Assembly: GCA_021613535.1 (NCBI GenBank)
Contig: CP075495.1
Location: 4,278,001 to 4,342,000 of the forward strand
Origin: Adineta vaga
Lineage: Eukaryota > Rotifera
Reading direction: 5' to 3'
Length of the DNA stretch: 64,000 nucleotides
Below the pieces are notes generated by a model. That model was not told the DNA's origin. It was given only the letters and a program-made list of their open reading frames with translations, and ran no database searches. The position numbers and the translations under genes were made by a program. This document shows, one piece after another, positions 1 to 14,560 of this stretch (positions are counted from its first letter, which is position 1; every line of letters begins with the position of its first letter).

Positions 1-12
1 ATATATAGATAA

Positions 13-775
13 TTAAAAATATCCATCGGCGATTTTATAGGATCCTATTTGTACTGAATATGTATCGTTACTTAGATCTCTCATTTGATTATTTATATAG
101 TACTGAGCAACAACTGTCCAATTTCCTGCTTGTATTATACTTCCATTAATGAGTTCGAAAGTGTAAACGACTTGTGTACTTGTAGTATTGATAGTATTTA
201 ACATAAATGCACCTCCAATATTAACATAAGAATGTGGACCAGTCAGAGTTGGTGTTTTTTGTACAGTTATAATAATTTTCAACTCAGTCAATGTAACTAT
301 ATTTTCGAATTGTACGGCTTCTTCTTGATAAAATCGACTACCTGATGATGTCGTAGAGATATAATTAAAGAATGAAATTATCTGTGAAGAAGATGGTATC
401 ACTGATGTACTCGTATACGACTACAAAAGAAAGACTTCATATCAAAACTGTTCACTTTATATGAAAATATCTTACTAATGATGATGATTGATTGATAAAG
501 CAAACTCGAGAATTAATTTTCACATGAAGATCAGATATTGAGACGTTACTATCAAATATGTAACAGGAATTCGTAGATTTATCATATTGAAAACCATACA
601 CAAGACTTTGCTGAATGCTTAAACATTGACATGATTTGATTGTTATATTATCATAGAGAACCGCGTCCGATGGCAGAGTAAGATTCGCATTTGCATAACA
701 ACTTAGACGAATACTAACAATACAGTGTGCAAGAGAAGCTAGAAAAATGAGAAAGTTGACGATCAAGTAACACAT
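13..775 (-). CDS. Secreted Asn/Thr/Ser-rich protein, two exons, function unknown
   Basis: Two exons, 775-476 and 420-13, join in frame across a 55 bp GT-AG intron and give about 235 residues ending in a TAA stop. The first ~20 residues after MCYLIV are a hydrophobic signal peptide. The mature part has several N-x-S/T sequons (for example NLT, NIT, NVS, NTT, NWT, NDT) and paired cysteines in the first exon (CQC, CYIF), so it is probably a secreted glycoprotein. The second exon has a beta-rich pattern with the motif VTLTELKIIITVQKT, a type of segment I associate with rotifer-specific secreted proteins. That association is from memory and is not a domain assignment. No enzyme motif is visible. 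The start is the only ATG that gives a signal peptide. Function is unassigned. Confidence 0.72.
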
Positions 776-1306
776 CGTTTGACTGTTTAGTTCAATACAT
801 GACTTTCATTTATACAAAGTTCGTTAATTATACTAAGAAATTCTTTTTGATTAGCTCACATGCAATCATTTTTCATTAAAATAATTTGAGATTCTTTTGA
901 TGAATATTAACTAATGTCAACAATCGTTAAAAATACTTTTAAATACACAGTAATCGAAGAAAAAGAAGTTTTTCGCTATAATTATAATTCAGTCTTTCTA
1001 CTGCTTAACATCGGTATTGATTTTGAAAATCTATTTATTCTATTGCATATAGATTTTTTGATCGTTGACGTAGTCACCTTTTCGGACAAACTAAAAGAAG
1101 CTGCGCATAAACATTTGATTATAGAATAGACGATGCTATTCTTAAAAATCATATATTCTTCGACTGATTAATTTTCACTTCAAAATACAATAAATTTTCT
1201 TCTTTCTTAATTAAACGTATGCAAATACGGAATTGACTTAATAGATCGATAATAACTGAATATATATATATAAAGGATTTCGAGTACCTTCTATTTTCAT
1301 TTGAAA
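776..1306. other. Intergenic interval between divergent genes, with TATA-like tract
   Basis: About 530 bp separates the secreted-protein gene (-) from the GPCR (+). A 71-codon open frame at 914-1129 has no recognisable features and is probably chance. A TATATATATAAAGG tract at about 1261-1274 lies ~35 bp before the GPCR ATG and is the best candidate core promoter element. Otherwise nothing is identifiable. Confidence 0.5.
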
Positions 1307-2443
1307 ATGTTGTTTTTGAACAGGAACTATTCGGAAATTGCTAATCAATGTTTATTAGGTCTATGTATTTATCCCAGAGAATATTTTCTTAATAAATATT
1401 CTATAATTCATTCGAATACCTTAATGATTCCAATCGTTGGGGCAATTCATTATGATTTACCGTCATTACGTTATATTTATATGTGTGTTCTCATTGTTTT
1501 GGTGATAATTGGTTTGATTAATAATATCTTTTCTTTAATGACACTTCTTCGTGATCGAATTCGATCGACTATTTGTGGAATCTATTTAATTATGTATTCA
1601 ACTTGTAGTTTTATCTTAATGATTTTACTTCTGACAAATATTGGCATTGTTATGTACTATAATGAGTATTTAATACGATTATGGGCATGTCATGGTTATC
1701 CATATCTATCGTTGACAATGGTTTATACAAGTATTTTAATCAGTGTAGCCTTTGCAATCGAAGGTGTTTTAACAAAATGTTTTAAATTTGATAAATTTCG
1801 TTCTAAAAAAAGTGCGATTTTGAATTCTCTATCGTTTATATTTATCGTTTCAATATCAAATCTTGATAAAATATTTGCACGTAATTTAATTCTTGATCAA
1901 TCGGGTAATTTCCATTGTTTATATGAACAATATGCATATAAATCTTGGTCAATGATTTTATTTTTCATTTATATAATTTTACCATGTATCATTCATTTTA
2001 TATGTATTATCTGTATACTTTGTAAATCAACTGAAGAAAATTGTATACATAGAATATTTCGTCATCAACATCATCTTATACCATCATTTTTGATTATTTT
2101 ATGTTTATTTTTACATGGTTCTTATCGATATTTATTGAATTTTTCGATGATTAATTCATCGAAATATTTCATACGTTTACATATTGCTTTTATTCTTCTT
2201 CTCTATATGCCACAAATTTTGACATGTCTAATTTATATAACGACAAATGATTTTTATGTTAAAGAATTTTATCAAATATGGTTTTATCGAAAATTATGCT
2301 GCTGTTTTTATAATCGAAAACGACATGTACAAGAATTTGCTGTTATACATAATCTATGGCAACGACGAACATCATTAGAAACAATTAAAACTATATCAAA
2401 TCTCGATGATACATGTATGGAAAGTGAATTTTATAAGAAATAA
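1307..2443 (+). CDS. Divergent rhodopsin-like seven-transmembrane receptor (orphan GPCR)
   Basis: Single-exon gene of 378 residues. The first in-frame ATG is at 1307 (an upstream TTG at 1301 is not a likely start). Seven hydrophobic segments are evident, starting near residue 55 (YIYMCVLIVLVIIGLINNIF, where the N of the TM1 GN-like position is kept) and ending near residue 310. A cysteine before TM3 (WACHGYP) and one in extracellular loop 2 (FHCLYEQ) could form the usual disulfide. The DRY motif is absent; the TM3 end reads AIEGVLTKCF. TM7 has PQILTCLIYI in place of NPxxY. The cytoplasmic tail has a cysteine cluster (KLCCCFYNRK) suitable for palmitoylation. This fits the large divergent 7TM families of rotifers, probably peptide receptors (inference). 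The ligand is unknown. Confidence 0.75.
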   Translation: MLFLNRNYSEIANQCLLGLCIYPREYFLNKYSIIHSNTLMIPIVGAIHYDLPSLRYIYMCVLIVLVIIGLINNIFSLMTLLRDRIRSTICGIYLIMYSTCSFILMILLLTNIGIVMYYNEYLIRLWACHGYPYLSLTMVYTSILISVAFAIEGVLTKCFKFDKFRSKKSAILNSLSFIFIVSISNLDKIFARNLILDQSGNFHCLYEQYAYKSWSMILFFIYIILPCIIHFICIICILCKSTEENCIHRIFRHQHHLIPSFLIILCLFLHGSYRYLLNFSMINSSKYFIRLHIAFILLLYMPQILTCLIYITTNDFYVKEFYQIWFYRKLCCCFYNRKRHVQEFAVIHNLWQRRTSLETIKTISNLDDTCMESEFYKK

Positions 2444-3121
2444 AACGAAGAGTTTTGTTTTCTTAATTGTTTTTAAGTTAACAGGAAAAACGTTTTATTT
2501 TATAACTTGCTTTGATCAATGAAAGTAATTTGTATATATACGAATCCTGTTACCTATTTTAACTGCGATCAGGAAAGTTACATTACGATTTTTAGAGATT
2601 AAACTCTTTTTTTATCTATGAATAGGCTAGTATTCGTGCGAAAGAAAGTCATACGGATTTTGAAAGGTTACCGTGTTGTTGATAAGAATGATGGATGATA
2701 ATAAATAAGAGAAGATAAATGTCAAACGTATCGAATTACGATATCTTGTTTTGTTCATCATCTGATCCGATGCAATTGTCAGGGGTTAATCTGTCGAATG
2801 TCATTTCAAATGATTCGAAACTTAGAAGTGGATATAGTTCTAGCTTTTCTTTTGCATATCAATTGTATTGTTTAGGTAAAATAATATTTAAACAGAAAAG
2901 AAACAAAAACCCATGATAATTAATGCATTACACCATTGGATGAATTTATGTAAAAAATAATTGGTATCGTTCATAAAGAAAGAAAATGATAAAAATTAGA
3001 TCATTGCGCTAGATAAATCACCTAATTCTCTGAAGGACATTCTAAATGATCACAGTGGACAGAAATTCTTTTACAAACTAAGAGGATTTTAGAAATACGA
3101 AAAAGTAATTCTTAATTTCAT
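2444..3121. other. Intergenic, convergent 3' flanks of GPCR and transporter
   Basis: About 680 bp between the ends of two convergent genes. A 65-codon open frame at 2719-2916 has no domain, no splice context and no codon signature, so I do not call it. AT-rich, with nothing else identifiable. Confidence 0.5.
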
Positions 3122-4896
3122 TCAGATTTTCTCATTCATTGGCATAGTTTCTTCTTCATTCAATTGTTCTTCTTGTTTAGCAGTGGCATTAGCTGTTTGA
3201 ATTTTAGCCCATTTTCTTGGAACAGCAGAACCAAAAAGAACAAAAACGACACCACCAAAGACATAAACAATACCGAACATAATATATAGAATTCTCCATT
3301 GTGATAAGATTGGTTGTTTAACAATCTTGCCTGCAATTATATTTCCAATAAAACCAGCTAACGATGCAAATGTATTAGCAATGCCAAAGATAACACCTGA
3401 ATAAGCAGGAACAATATCTGCAAAATTGACGATATAACCGCTACCATAACCAAGACCTTGGAGAAATAAATAAATAAATAAATAAATAATTAAATATGAT
3501 AGATATCATAGAAATAGAGATGAAACTTTACCAGAACTAGCGAGAAATACGAGAATTGTAATAATGCCTAATAGTTGTTGTGTATGATCACAAAAATAAA
3601 GTGATAACATACATAAAGCTGGTAGAAATGATGTTAAAGAATTAAATAATTTTCTTGCACTTGTCAATGTTAATATTTTCGATCGAACAAGATGATCAGT
3701 AACAATACCTGAAATGAAAAAGGGGTTTTTTTGTCTAATAGAGAAAGAAAAAGCATTTATTTTACCTGATGTTAAACTACTTAATAATGTTAGAAAAAAT
3801 CCAAATGCTAATATATAACCAGTAGATTGTGCTGGCATTCGTAGAAGTTGATTGAGAATTTTACCGAAATTGGTTAAGAAGAAAAATAATCCGAATAAAT
3901 TAGCTATATGTGTTATCATTAGAGCAATGAGTGGTTTCGATGTAACAATATTTTTCCATGGAATTGTTGCTAATGACATTGTTCGTTTCTTTCCTGTACT
4001 ACCAGTTAAATTACATATATAATCACGTTCATGAGCACTAATAGTTTTATGATGATTGGGTGCATCTGCAGTTAAGAAGATCCATAATATGAGCCAAATA
4101 AAACCGAGAAGAGCTGAGACAGTAAATAGATACATCCATCCTGAATCTAAATATCGACAAAACAATCCTCCAATTAACATTGTTACTGATGTGCCAAGAT
4201 GTGTTCCACAGAACCCGATCGATGCCAGTGTACTTCGTTCTTGTGGCACGGCCCATAAAGACCATAGAGCAACTGTTGCTGGAAAAAGTACACCGTGCGC
4301 TAAGCCAATAATGAATCGAAGAATAAATATCAAAATAACATTTGTACTAGACATCAAATACATTGATGTTAGAGCTAAGGTAGCTAACGAACTAGTGCCA
4401 AGAGAAGTTGCATATACCCATTTAGCACCTAAAACTGTTGCTAACCAACCACCTAACCACATAAGATAACAGATAAAACATAAGGTCAAAGAAAAGAGAA
4501 ATTTTTCTATGTACCTGGCACTTGTGTAAATATATAACCAGCCCAATAACCACCTAGAAGATCTTGTTGTTGTTCTTCATTCCAGAAGAATTGTTTTTTC
4601 TCGAAAAGACCTTTACTCATAGGAGTAGTAACAGGTTCGTTTCTCCTTAATGAATCAATAGCATTATTTGGCACATTGTACGGAGATTTTCCTGTTTGCT
4701 TGAATGTTACTAAACTATGATCGGTTTGTTTCGTACGATTAACCATACATACAATAGCTATTGGTAAATTCACACGCTGAGAATATTGAACAATAAAAGC
4801 AAAAAAGACAAGTAATGCTAAAGTAAAACGTTTCGACGGGATAAAACGTGGTGGAGTTTGATCGTCCACTTGACGTACTGTTCTTTCAGTAACCAT
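3122..4896 (-). CDS. Major facilitator transporter, SLC17 (sialin/phosphate/vesicular anion) family
   Basis: Four exons, 4896-4515, 4452-3766, 3708-3532 and 3456-3122, join in frame (introns 62, 57 and 75 bp) and give 526 residues. The ATG at 4896 is used; the upstream frame lacks another ATG. SLC17 hallmarks are visible: TM1 with QYSQRVNLPIAIVCMV, a long first luminal loop with N-linked sites (NRT), then WNEEQQQDLLGGYWAGYIFTQ leading into PGGWLATVLGAKW at the exon 1/2 junction, RFIIGLAHGVLFPA in TM4, and a central loop after ~12-TM half one. The family carries organic anions, sialic acid, glutamate or nucleotides with H+ or Na+/phosphate. The exact substrate cannot be read here. The hydrophilic C-terminus ends KEEQLNEEETMPMNEKI, with an acidic stretch and no clear dileucine motif. 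Intron 3 contains a short AAAT microsatellite. Confidence 0.88.
3461..3489. repeat. AAAT tetranucleotide microsatellite inside transporter intron 3
   Basis: Roughly seven tandem TAAA/AAAT units lie just upstream (in transcript terms) of the acceptor of the third transporter intron. They explain why that intron (75 bp) is longer than its neighbours. Confidence 0.8.
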
Positions 4897-7435
4897 CTTC
4901 AAATAATAACCTATAGATTTCACGAAAATACCTTGATTCTATCTATGTATCTCCATAACGTTATCTTGATACAGATATATGCACGCACGCACAGTGTAAT
5001 ATTATTTAATGGTATAAATATGAAAGAAGTATAAGACTATATATATCTTCTCTTTTTTTTCTATTTTCTTCCATTTTCACCCTTAAGATTCGCAGATCGA
5101 GAGAATGAGAGAACATTTTTTCTCTCCTGAAATGTCACGTCGCATATTACATGCTTATTCCTCTTGCTTATATCATCCTTCTCTTCACAATAAAAAAAGA
5201 CAAAAAATATATGCTATTGTTCGGCAGAAGGATCACTAAAAAATGCATCGACTATATGTTAGCGGGGATGCGACATAAGCTTTATATTTCTTTCATCAAT
5301 CTGTCTCTTTTGGTTTTACTTCTGATTATACTACTCGAGAAAAAATTAAGCTGCAGAGAGTATATAATATTCTATTCAAACATTGAGAACCTTCAAATCA
5401 CCATGTGTTGTTCCTATGATGAGAAATTTGATCAGCTCTTTTTTTTGTACTAGTCTTTAACAAACTCGATTCTCTTGTGACCGAGTAATCAAATTCATGA
5501 CACAAAATAGAAACTATGAAAGCATATATTTAATTTTCTCACTAGATTATTTGTATTATCTGAATGTTCGTCCATGAAAACTTTATTAATGTAAAAATCA
5601 AGACAAAAAACGAAATGATTAATATACATTCTAGCACGTCGCTTTTAAATGATAAGACGTATTCCTTGACATTGATTTTAGATATTTGATAAGAAAATTG
5701 ATTGAATACTTGCGGTGTTTCGGTTAAATTTGTGTGTGTGTACGTAATAAATATCACATGTCAAGTTTTATATTACTTGGAGTTTAAATATTTAAGCGAA
5801 TGCTATAAAATGATGTCGAGATTTTGTCTCTAATCCATAATCAGGTGTTATTACATCGATTAAGGTCAAAATAATAAGACATTGTTATCATTATTCGAAC
5901 TAACAAATCATTTGTAAGAATGAAAAACTAATAGCAATATGAATATTTTCTCAGTAGTATTAAATGCCGTTATCAATAGATTTGAGTAACATTTTATGAC
6001 TTTTTATTATTTTATAACAGCATAAGTCTTCCATTTGTCTCTTTCTGGACTGTTTAAACAGAAAAATCTTAACTATCCGTCTTTCTCTTCTGTAATTTGT
6101 CAATCTAATATGTGCCCATATATGAATCAATCATTTGCATATTCAAGAAATTATCGATGTACAAACCAGTATAGTATTTACACGAATGGATAGCCTGGAA
6201 AGAAACACATGAGATAGAGAAATTTTCTGGTAAATATAACATCGCTAATACTTTGTTTTGATTGTAATTATAAGAAAAACGTCTAGAATTTCATTCTGAT
6301 TAGCGTTAAAAATTGTCTTTTACAATTATATTCAGACATTCTTAAAAAATATATGAACAGGAATTATGCATTATTAATTTCATTTTATGAATGAGAACAT
6401 CAATTTAATAGAGCAGTTTCCGCTCTATATAAATATCTTTTAAAAAGCTTTTTCTCTATTTGTAGAATATAATATATGAGAAATAAAGTAAACGACTTGT
6501 TCTTCAATCAAATCATGTCGTTATCTTTTGAGATCACTTATATGAAATAGAGTTATGTATCATTTGATTTCCGATGAACGAAGTAAACATTTCTAATAAA
6601 GAATTCAAAATATGCAGAGAATATATGAACAAGTTTACTGATAATATTCAGTATTTCGTGAATCAATAACTATCTATAGATGAAAAAATATCAAATCGAT
6701 TGATCTTTGTGATCCGAATAGTTTATTTAAGTTTGTGTAATCAAGCAATCAAGTTGTATTAGAAAGACTACTAGTGATAATATGTATTTATTTGTAATCT
6801 TAATCGAAATGTTGTATAATTCAATCTCATCTTGTCTGATCAATAATGAAATTTTCAATGTCATCGTTCTTTTTCAATTTATTTAAACGAACATAGATAG
6901 TAATCTTTTAGTCTAATCTTTTTGTTATTTACAAATCGTCTACATCATTGAATGAAAAATGTAAATCTTCAATTTAATAATTCCTTGAATAGAAGAATAA
7001 CTTAGAATTGTTGTTCGAGACGGTTCCAGTTCCATATCGATAGATTGTTCACGAATATGACAGAAATCAATCGTACCATCTAATTTTTCTCGAAACGTCT
7101 AGTAAATTCATTTTTGTATATGATAGATGTCGCTATTTCATCCTTAATATTCATTTTAATGGAATATTTCGATAATAGAATAAACTGGTTTTCATTTATA
7201 TTTATTTAAAATAAATGATTTTGTATTTCTCTAGTCCAAGTTATTTGATAGGTTTCCACGTTAGTTTGACGTCACTCACCATGTTTTGCTGGGCCAATCG
7301 AATGCAGACAACATATTCATCCATCATACAAGAGAGAGAAAACGTATGTATTGCTTCAGTAACCATTATCTCACATAAATACTGCTGATTTTCATCGTTA
7401 TTCTCATTCGAAAACAAATCGTATATTCGCTAATC
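4897..7435. other. Large intergenic region between divergent transporter and BiP genes
   Basis: About 2.5 kb with no convincing coding sequence. Open frames at 5151-5453 and 5542-5757 have low-complexity Ile/Leu/Lys composition and no splice-compatible neighbours. It contains the 5' flanks of both divergent genes. A polypyrimidine tract (about 5050-5083) and a CGCACGCACGCA run near 4981 are visible. No RNA gene was recognised. A decayed gene or a non-coding RNA cannot be excluded. Confidence 0.5.
7256..7298. promoter_or_regulatory. Candidate UPR/CRE-type promoter elements upstream of BiP
   Basis: CCACG at 7256-7260, the perfect palindrome TGACGTCA at 7267-7274 and CCAAT at 7294-7298 lie 140-180 bp before the BiP start codon. 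TGACGT cores are bound by ATF6/XBP1/CREB-type bZIP factors, and CCAAT plus CCACG are the two halves of the mammalian ER stress element. Here the spacing and order do not match the classical CCAAT-N9-CCACG arrangement. Assignment as stress-response elements is inference. Confidence 0.45.
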
Positions 7436-9728
<2,293 letters not shown>

Positions 9729-10539
9729 ACGAATTCATTTAATTATTTTAGAGAAATAGAAGAGAACGTCAGATTTGTCCATATTTTCTAGTGAATATTG
9801 TTCTGCTTGGTCCGTGCGTAAAAATATTTATACCAAACAACTAAGCATGGTAACATGCACCTTAGTTTTTTTCTGTTTTTGATTTTTTTTTATTGTTACA
9901 AATGTGTGACATGTTTTTTCCTTGAAATATATACAGATAGAAAAATAACTTTCTTCATCTCATGTGTCTCGCATGGTAAAGCATAATCTGACAAGTGTTT
10001 GCATAAATCGTTTAAATATATGATTTCATAAAGGTATTGAGATTTCTTTTTTCAGAACTTTCTTTTCCAGATAGATATATTTATTCAATTATTTAAAGAA
10101 CGAAAAGAAATGAAGAATTAGAAAATATAAAATATAGACGACAATAGATAAATAGACAACCATTCAATATACACATTCTCGATATAATTTGTGTACATGA
10201 TTATAAGCATATACACAAGACAACAAGATAAAGAAAGAAAAATAAACTTATGTGCGTATTTTCTACTACGTCTAGTGAAGAAGAGAAAAAATGATACCAA
10301 ACAAGCAAAAATTGCACGAAGAAAACAAACAAACAAACCATAATAGGCAGCAGCAGCGAAAAGAAAATGACTAGAAAACGAAGATAGGTAATAGAATAAA
10401 ATTAACTTGACAGTTAGTGGCACGCACGAAGACAAAAACAACAATTAAATGACTAGAATTTCATAAAAGAGAAAAATCGAAATAGAAGGAAAGAAAAATT
10501 TCATGACAATAAAAACGAAAATTATGCGATAAGTAATGT
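9729..10539. other. Convergent 3' flanks of BiP and PKC
   Basis: About 810 bp between the BiP and PKC stop codons. The 108-codon open frame at 10118-10444 is composed of hydrophobic low-complexity residues and most likely reflects PKC 3' UTR sequence. No RNA gene or repeat was recognised. Confidence 0.5.
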
Positions 10540-13500
10540 TTACATATCTGTTTGATCTGTTGTTGAACGATTCATACTAGATGATTTATTATTTATCAAT
10601 GATTTTTGTTGAGCATTTGTCGTTGATGAAGAATTCGATACAGACGATGAGGTCGATGATGGCATGGAATTTAATTGAAATGGCGTTGTAGTTGGATTAG
10701 GTTTCGTTTCCATATGTGGAATTGGTGTATGATCTGTTTTGACAACCGTTATGGTTGATGACACCGTATCATTCATTGTTGATTGATGCGATAAGATAGG
10801 TGTCATTGGTAATGGTTGTTTTAAATTAATCTGTAAATCATCACGTAATGCACGACGACCATCATTAGCATCATCTTTTGGTACTTCACCACGTTCTAGA
10901 CAACGCCAATCAGGATTTTGATATGAAAAATCTTTAAATTCATCTTGATTTATTGCTTTGATAATAACAGCTTCAATTGGTGTAAATGCTACGGGCATGT
11001 TGGTAAAATCTTTATCAAAATTACTTGTATCTCGTGGATTAACCTAATGATATAATTAATTAGAATTAAACGACAAGGAGGAAGATCAGTAACACTTACG
11101 ACTTTTGGTTTAAATGGTGGTTTTATTTGACGACGTTCTAATGCTTCCCAATCAAGTTTACCAACGAAAAATGCATGACGCTTTATAGCATCTTCACCAC
11201 CCTGTGCAGCGACACAACCAAGACGTTTAGCTGGATTTTTAGTCATGAACTAAAATATATGACAGATGATAGTTATTATTGCTAATGATATGTAGTTCTT
11301 ATTATTTTTTTTTTCTTACAGATTTAAGAATATGCACGGCTTCTTTGGATAACCAAACAGGATACAGAACTTCATCGCGTAAAATCGATTCAAATAAGCT
11401 ATCTTCATCATCCGCTTCGAATGGTGGTTGACCAGCCATCATTTCATACATTAAGACACCTAATGCCCACCAATCGACAGAAAATGAATAATCCAATTCT
11501 TGAAGAATTTCAGGTGCAATATAATCTAAAAGACAACAAAAAAAGAGTAGAAAAGTTTCGTAATAGATTATAAATATATTCATACCAGGTGTACCACAAA
11601 ATGTTGATGTAAGTTTACCATCGAATATACCTTCTTTGCACATGCCAAAACTTGAACAAAGCAAAAGATATCGATTTATAATTTCATGTATTCTGATGTA
11701 TCGTTGAAAAATCAATTAAATCACTAGTCTTCTTACATCATGCATACTGATTTCAGACTTGTTATAGAAACGAATGATGTTTTTATTTTTATTAAAAAGG
11801 TAATTTCTTGGATATGTTTTCATGTCTGGAAAAGAAACTTCCAATTTCGAGAAGAAAATACTTTTATTTTCCATTAACAATTATTACAACCTATCACTCA
11901 TTATAGGTTATCTTTCAGCATGATTAATCTCGACCTATTAAAATGAAATTGTCCTTTTAATAACAAAAAAAGTACGTCTATCTCTTTGAGTCAATGTAGA
12001 TTTCTTATCAATTTGATATTCTAAAACAAAATACGTACTCAGCAATTTTACAATGTCCTTCGGCATCAAGTAGAATGTTGTCAAGTTTGAGATCACTAAT
12101 CAGAAGAGAAAAAACAAGAGATTAATATTTACAACAAAAAATGAGAATTATTTTCATACCGATAAATAACACCATGTCGATGTAAAAACATTAATGCTAA
12201 TGTCACTTCCGATGCATAAAATCGTGCACGAGCTTCATCAAATTTTCGTGAACGTTGAATTTGAAACATTAAATCTCCACCATTGACATATTCCATAATT
12301 AAAAATAAACGTTCCTGTTAAAGAAAACGTTCCATTCAAATCTTTCTTTTGTCACAAGAAAAAACTAACCTTTGTTTGAAAACTACAATAGAGTCCAGTT
12401 AAAAATGGATGTCGTGTTGCTAAAGCTAATATTCGTCGTTCGGTCATTGTACATTCAACATCATCATTTTGAATAATCGCATCTTTATTGAGCACTTTAA
12501 TAGCAAAAACTTCACCAGTTGGTTTATGTTCACCTAACATTACCTTTAATATAAAGAAGAAAAAAACAATCACATTAATTATTCATCAATCTAACATCGA
12601 AAGAAATCATACTTTTCCAAACGATCCTTTTCCTAACATTTTCATAAAATTAAAATCATCAATTGTATAATGATGTTTTCGTTTTGTTGCTATATCTTCG
12701 AATGATGCTGGCGGAGGTGTTGTATGTTTTGTTGTTGTTGACGAAGCTTGATTAGCAGATGATGCTAAAGAAAGAAAATCTCAGATTTCATTTACATTCT
12801 TTTGTAATTTAATACATACTATCTACTTCACTTGGTGGATTAGCCTAAATATAGATTCCGAGAGAGAGAGAAAAGTAGAAAAATTTTAGATAAAACATAA
12901 TAGAAAATGATATCTTTACCATCTTTTGTGGTTCAGTATTTATATTAAGATCGGCAAGAACTGATGCAAGTTTTTTTTTATCTAAACCACAATCATTGGC
13001 TACATTTCGTGTACAACGTTTATGGACATTGAGTTTGCATTCTAAATATATAGAAAAGATTCAGTTTTATAAATAAAATCAAAAGTTTTGACATTCTTCA
13101 TATAAGAATTTATCTAATTGTCAAAACAAACGAACAAGAATCTTTCAAATTGTTACGTCACTTTCGAAATTATCAACTCAAAATTTAAGTATCATATAGC
13201 ATCGTCGATGGGACGATTATAAAGATATCGATACTTTCTCGAATTGCAATTATATTAACATTGCAATGTATTAGGACAACTGATATGGAAATACAAAACG
13301 TTAGTTTGACAGTATATCGAAAATATTCGATAGCGAGATATTTCTTATGAAAATTACCTCTACATTGCATTCCTTGATTCCAAGCTCCCCATAAAAGTGA
13401 TCCACAATGATCACAAAAAGTAAATAATCGATATGTATGTGCAACAAATCGATGTGGAACATTAATCTTAAAACGTTTTTCACGATACTAGAATATATTA

Positions 13501-14560
13501 AAGAAAAAATCTCATCAATAAATAAAGAAGAAACGTTTTCTATTTCTAATATCTCGTACTTCAAAACATGTTCGAATTCCTGGACAAGTTGTCACGACCG
13601 ATGCCTTACAACGTTTATGTATCACACATGTGCATACTAAAAAAGAAAAGTAAATAAAAGATAGTTCATATTTGATATCGAAAACTTTAACATGCACCAC
13701 AAACAACGGTTTCTTTTATATAACCGTAATTTACAACACAAGCGCAAGTGATTCACTTGAAGAATACAAAAGTGATTGCAAAGCAACATCCATTCTTACC
13801 TTGACATTGATAACCTTGTGTACGAAAGATACCCCTGGAAAGATGTGATTATTTAATCTCATTTATTCATTTGATTTCTCAGAAGAAGTTTCTACTTGTC
13901 TTTTTCTTTTCATCTCTCTAGTTTTTTCAAATCGAAATCTTACCAGATAAATTCAGAACATATTGAGCAGAATGTTGGTTGCCGAAAAAATGTGGCCATA
14001 AATTTATGTCCATTGATTTCGTAAACACGACGTACAACGGCAAAACGTCGTTGGGCAAAAGCTCGTTTGTTTTGTTTGAAATGTCGTTCATTACTTACAG
14101 CTAAAAACAAAAGATGTTCTTTTCGATAAAGAAAAAAGAAACACATTCATTTAAACTCACAATCAGTAAATTGCCCTTGTAATTCAATTGCAATATGAAC
14201 TCGTCCAGATGGTTCAAGGTCAACCCAAATGTCACTTTTTTTATCATGAATATTTTCAAATTTTACCGTACAATCTGCAACATATTCATCCGGTGGTAAT
14301 GCAGCATCATGAAAAACAGTAAAATGTAATTGTTGACCATTATGGACATCACTGTTAAATTCTTCATTGAATGTTGGTGAAATTGTTTTCTCTTTCGTAT
14401 GAGTACGACCTAATGGTAAATCATCAATATCAATTGAGATATATGGACTAAGGAAAGCTGTTGAAGGATTTTGAGGAAAATAACGTGTTGAATGTTGTGT
14501 TGCACGAAGATCATCAGCTTCGATAAGTTTTAAAAGCATTTTACCATTGAAAACAACCAT
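10540..14560 (-). CDS. PRKCE: Novel protein kinase C, epsilon/eta type (C2-like, C1A, C1B, kinase)
   Basis: Multi-exon gene starting [12 protein letters not shown] at 14560, the typical start of epsilon/eta PKCs. The order is: C2-like domain (exon 14560-14161); a pseudosubstrate-like basic region ([12 protein letters not shown], with Ala flanking Arg pairs); C1A ([17 protein letters not shown] to HKRC); C1B ([15 protein letters not shown]-type region near 13380-13440, to [10 protein letters not shown]); then an AGC kinase with the GKGSFGKV loop, AIKVLNKD lysine, YRDLKLDN catalytic loop, DFGMC, activation-loop STFCGTPDYIAPE (Thr kept), AGC tail with turn motif AFTPIE and hydrophobic motif FKDFSY. 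It is a diacylglycerol-dependent, Ca2+-independent Ser/Thr kinase acting at membranes. One intron (11651-12038, 388 bp) splits the DFG aspartate codon and is unusually long here. The protein continues ~125 residues past FSY in a Ser/Thr/Pro-rich tail not usual for PKC. Confidence 0.92.

Noticed and set aside
4056-4469. 137-codon plus-strand open frame
   Set aside because: Lies antisense to a continuous transporter exon with clear MFS motifs; shadow frame.
5151-5757. Possible small genes in the transporter-BiP spacer
   Set aside because: Hydrophobic low-complexity frames without start context, splice partners or recognisable domains.
7256-7298. Classical mammalian ERSE (CCAAT-N9-CCACG)
   Set aside because: Both half-sites exist but in the wrong order and spacing; only the TGACGTCA element and separate boxes are reported.
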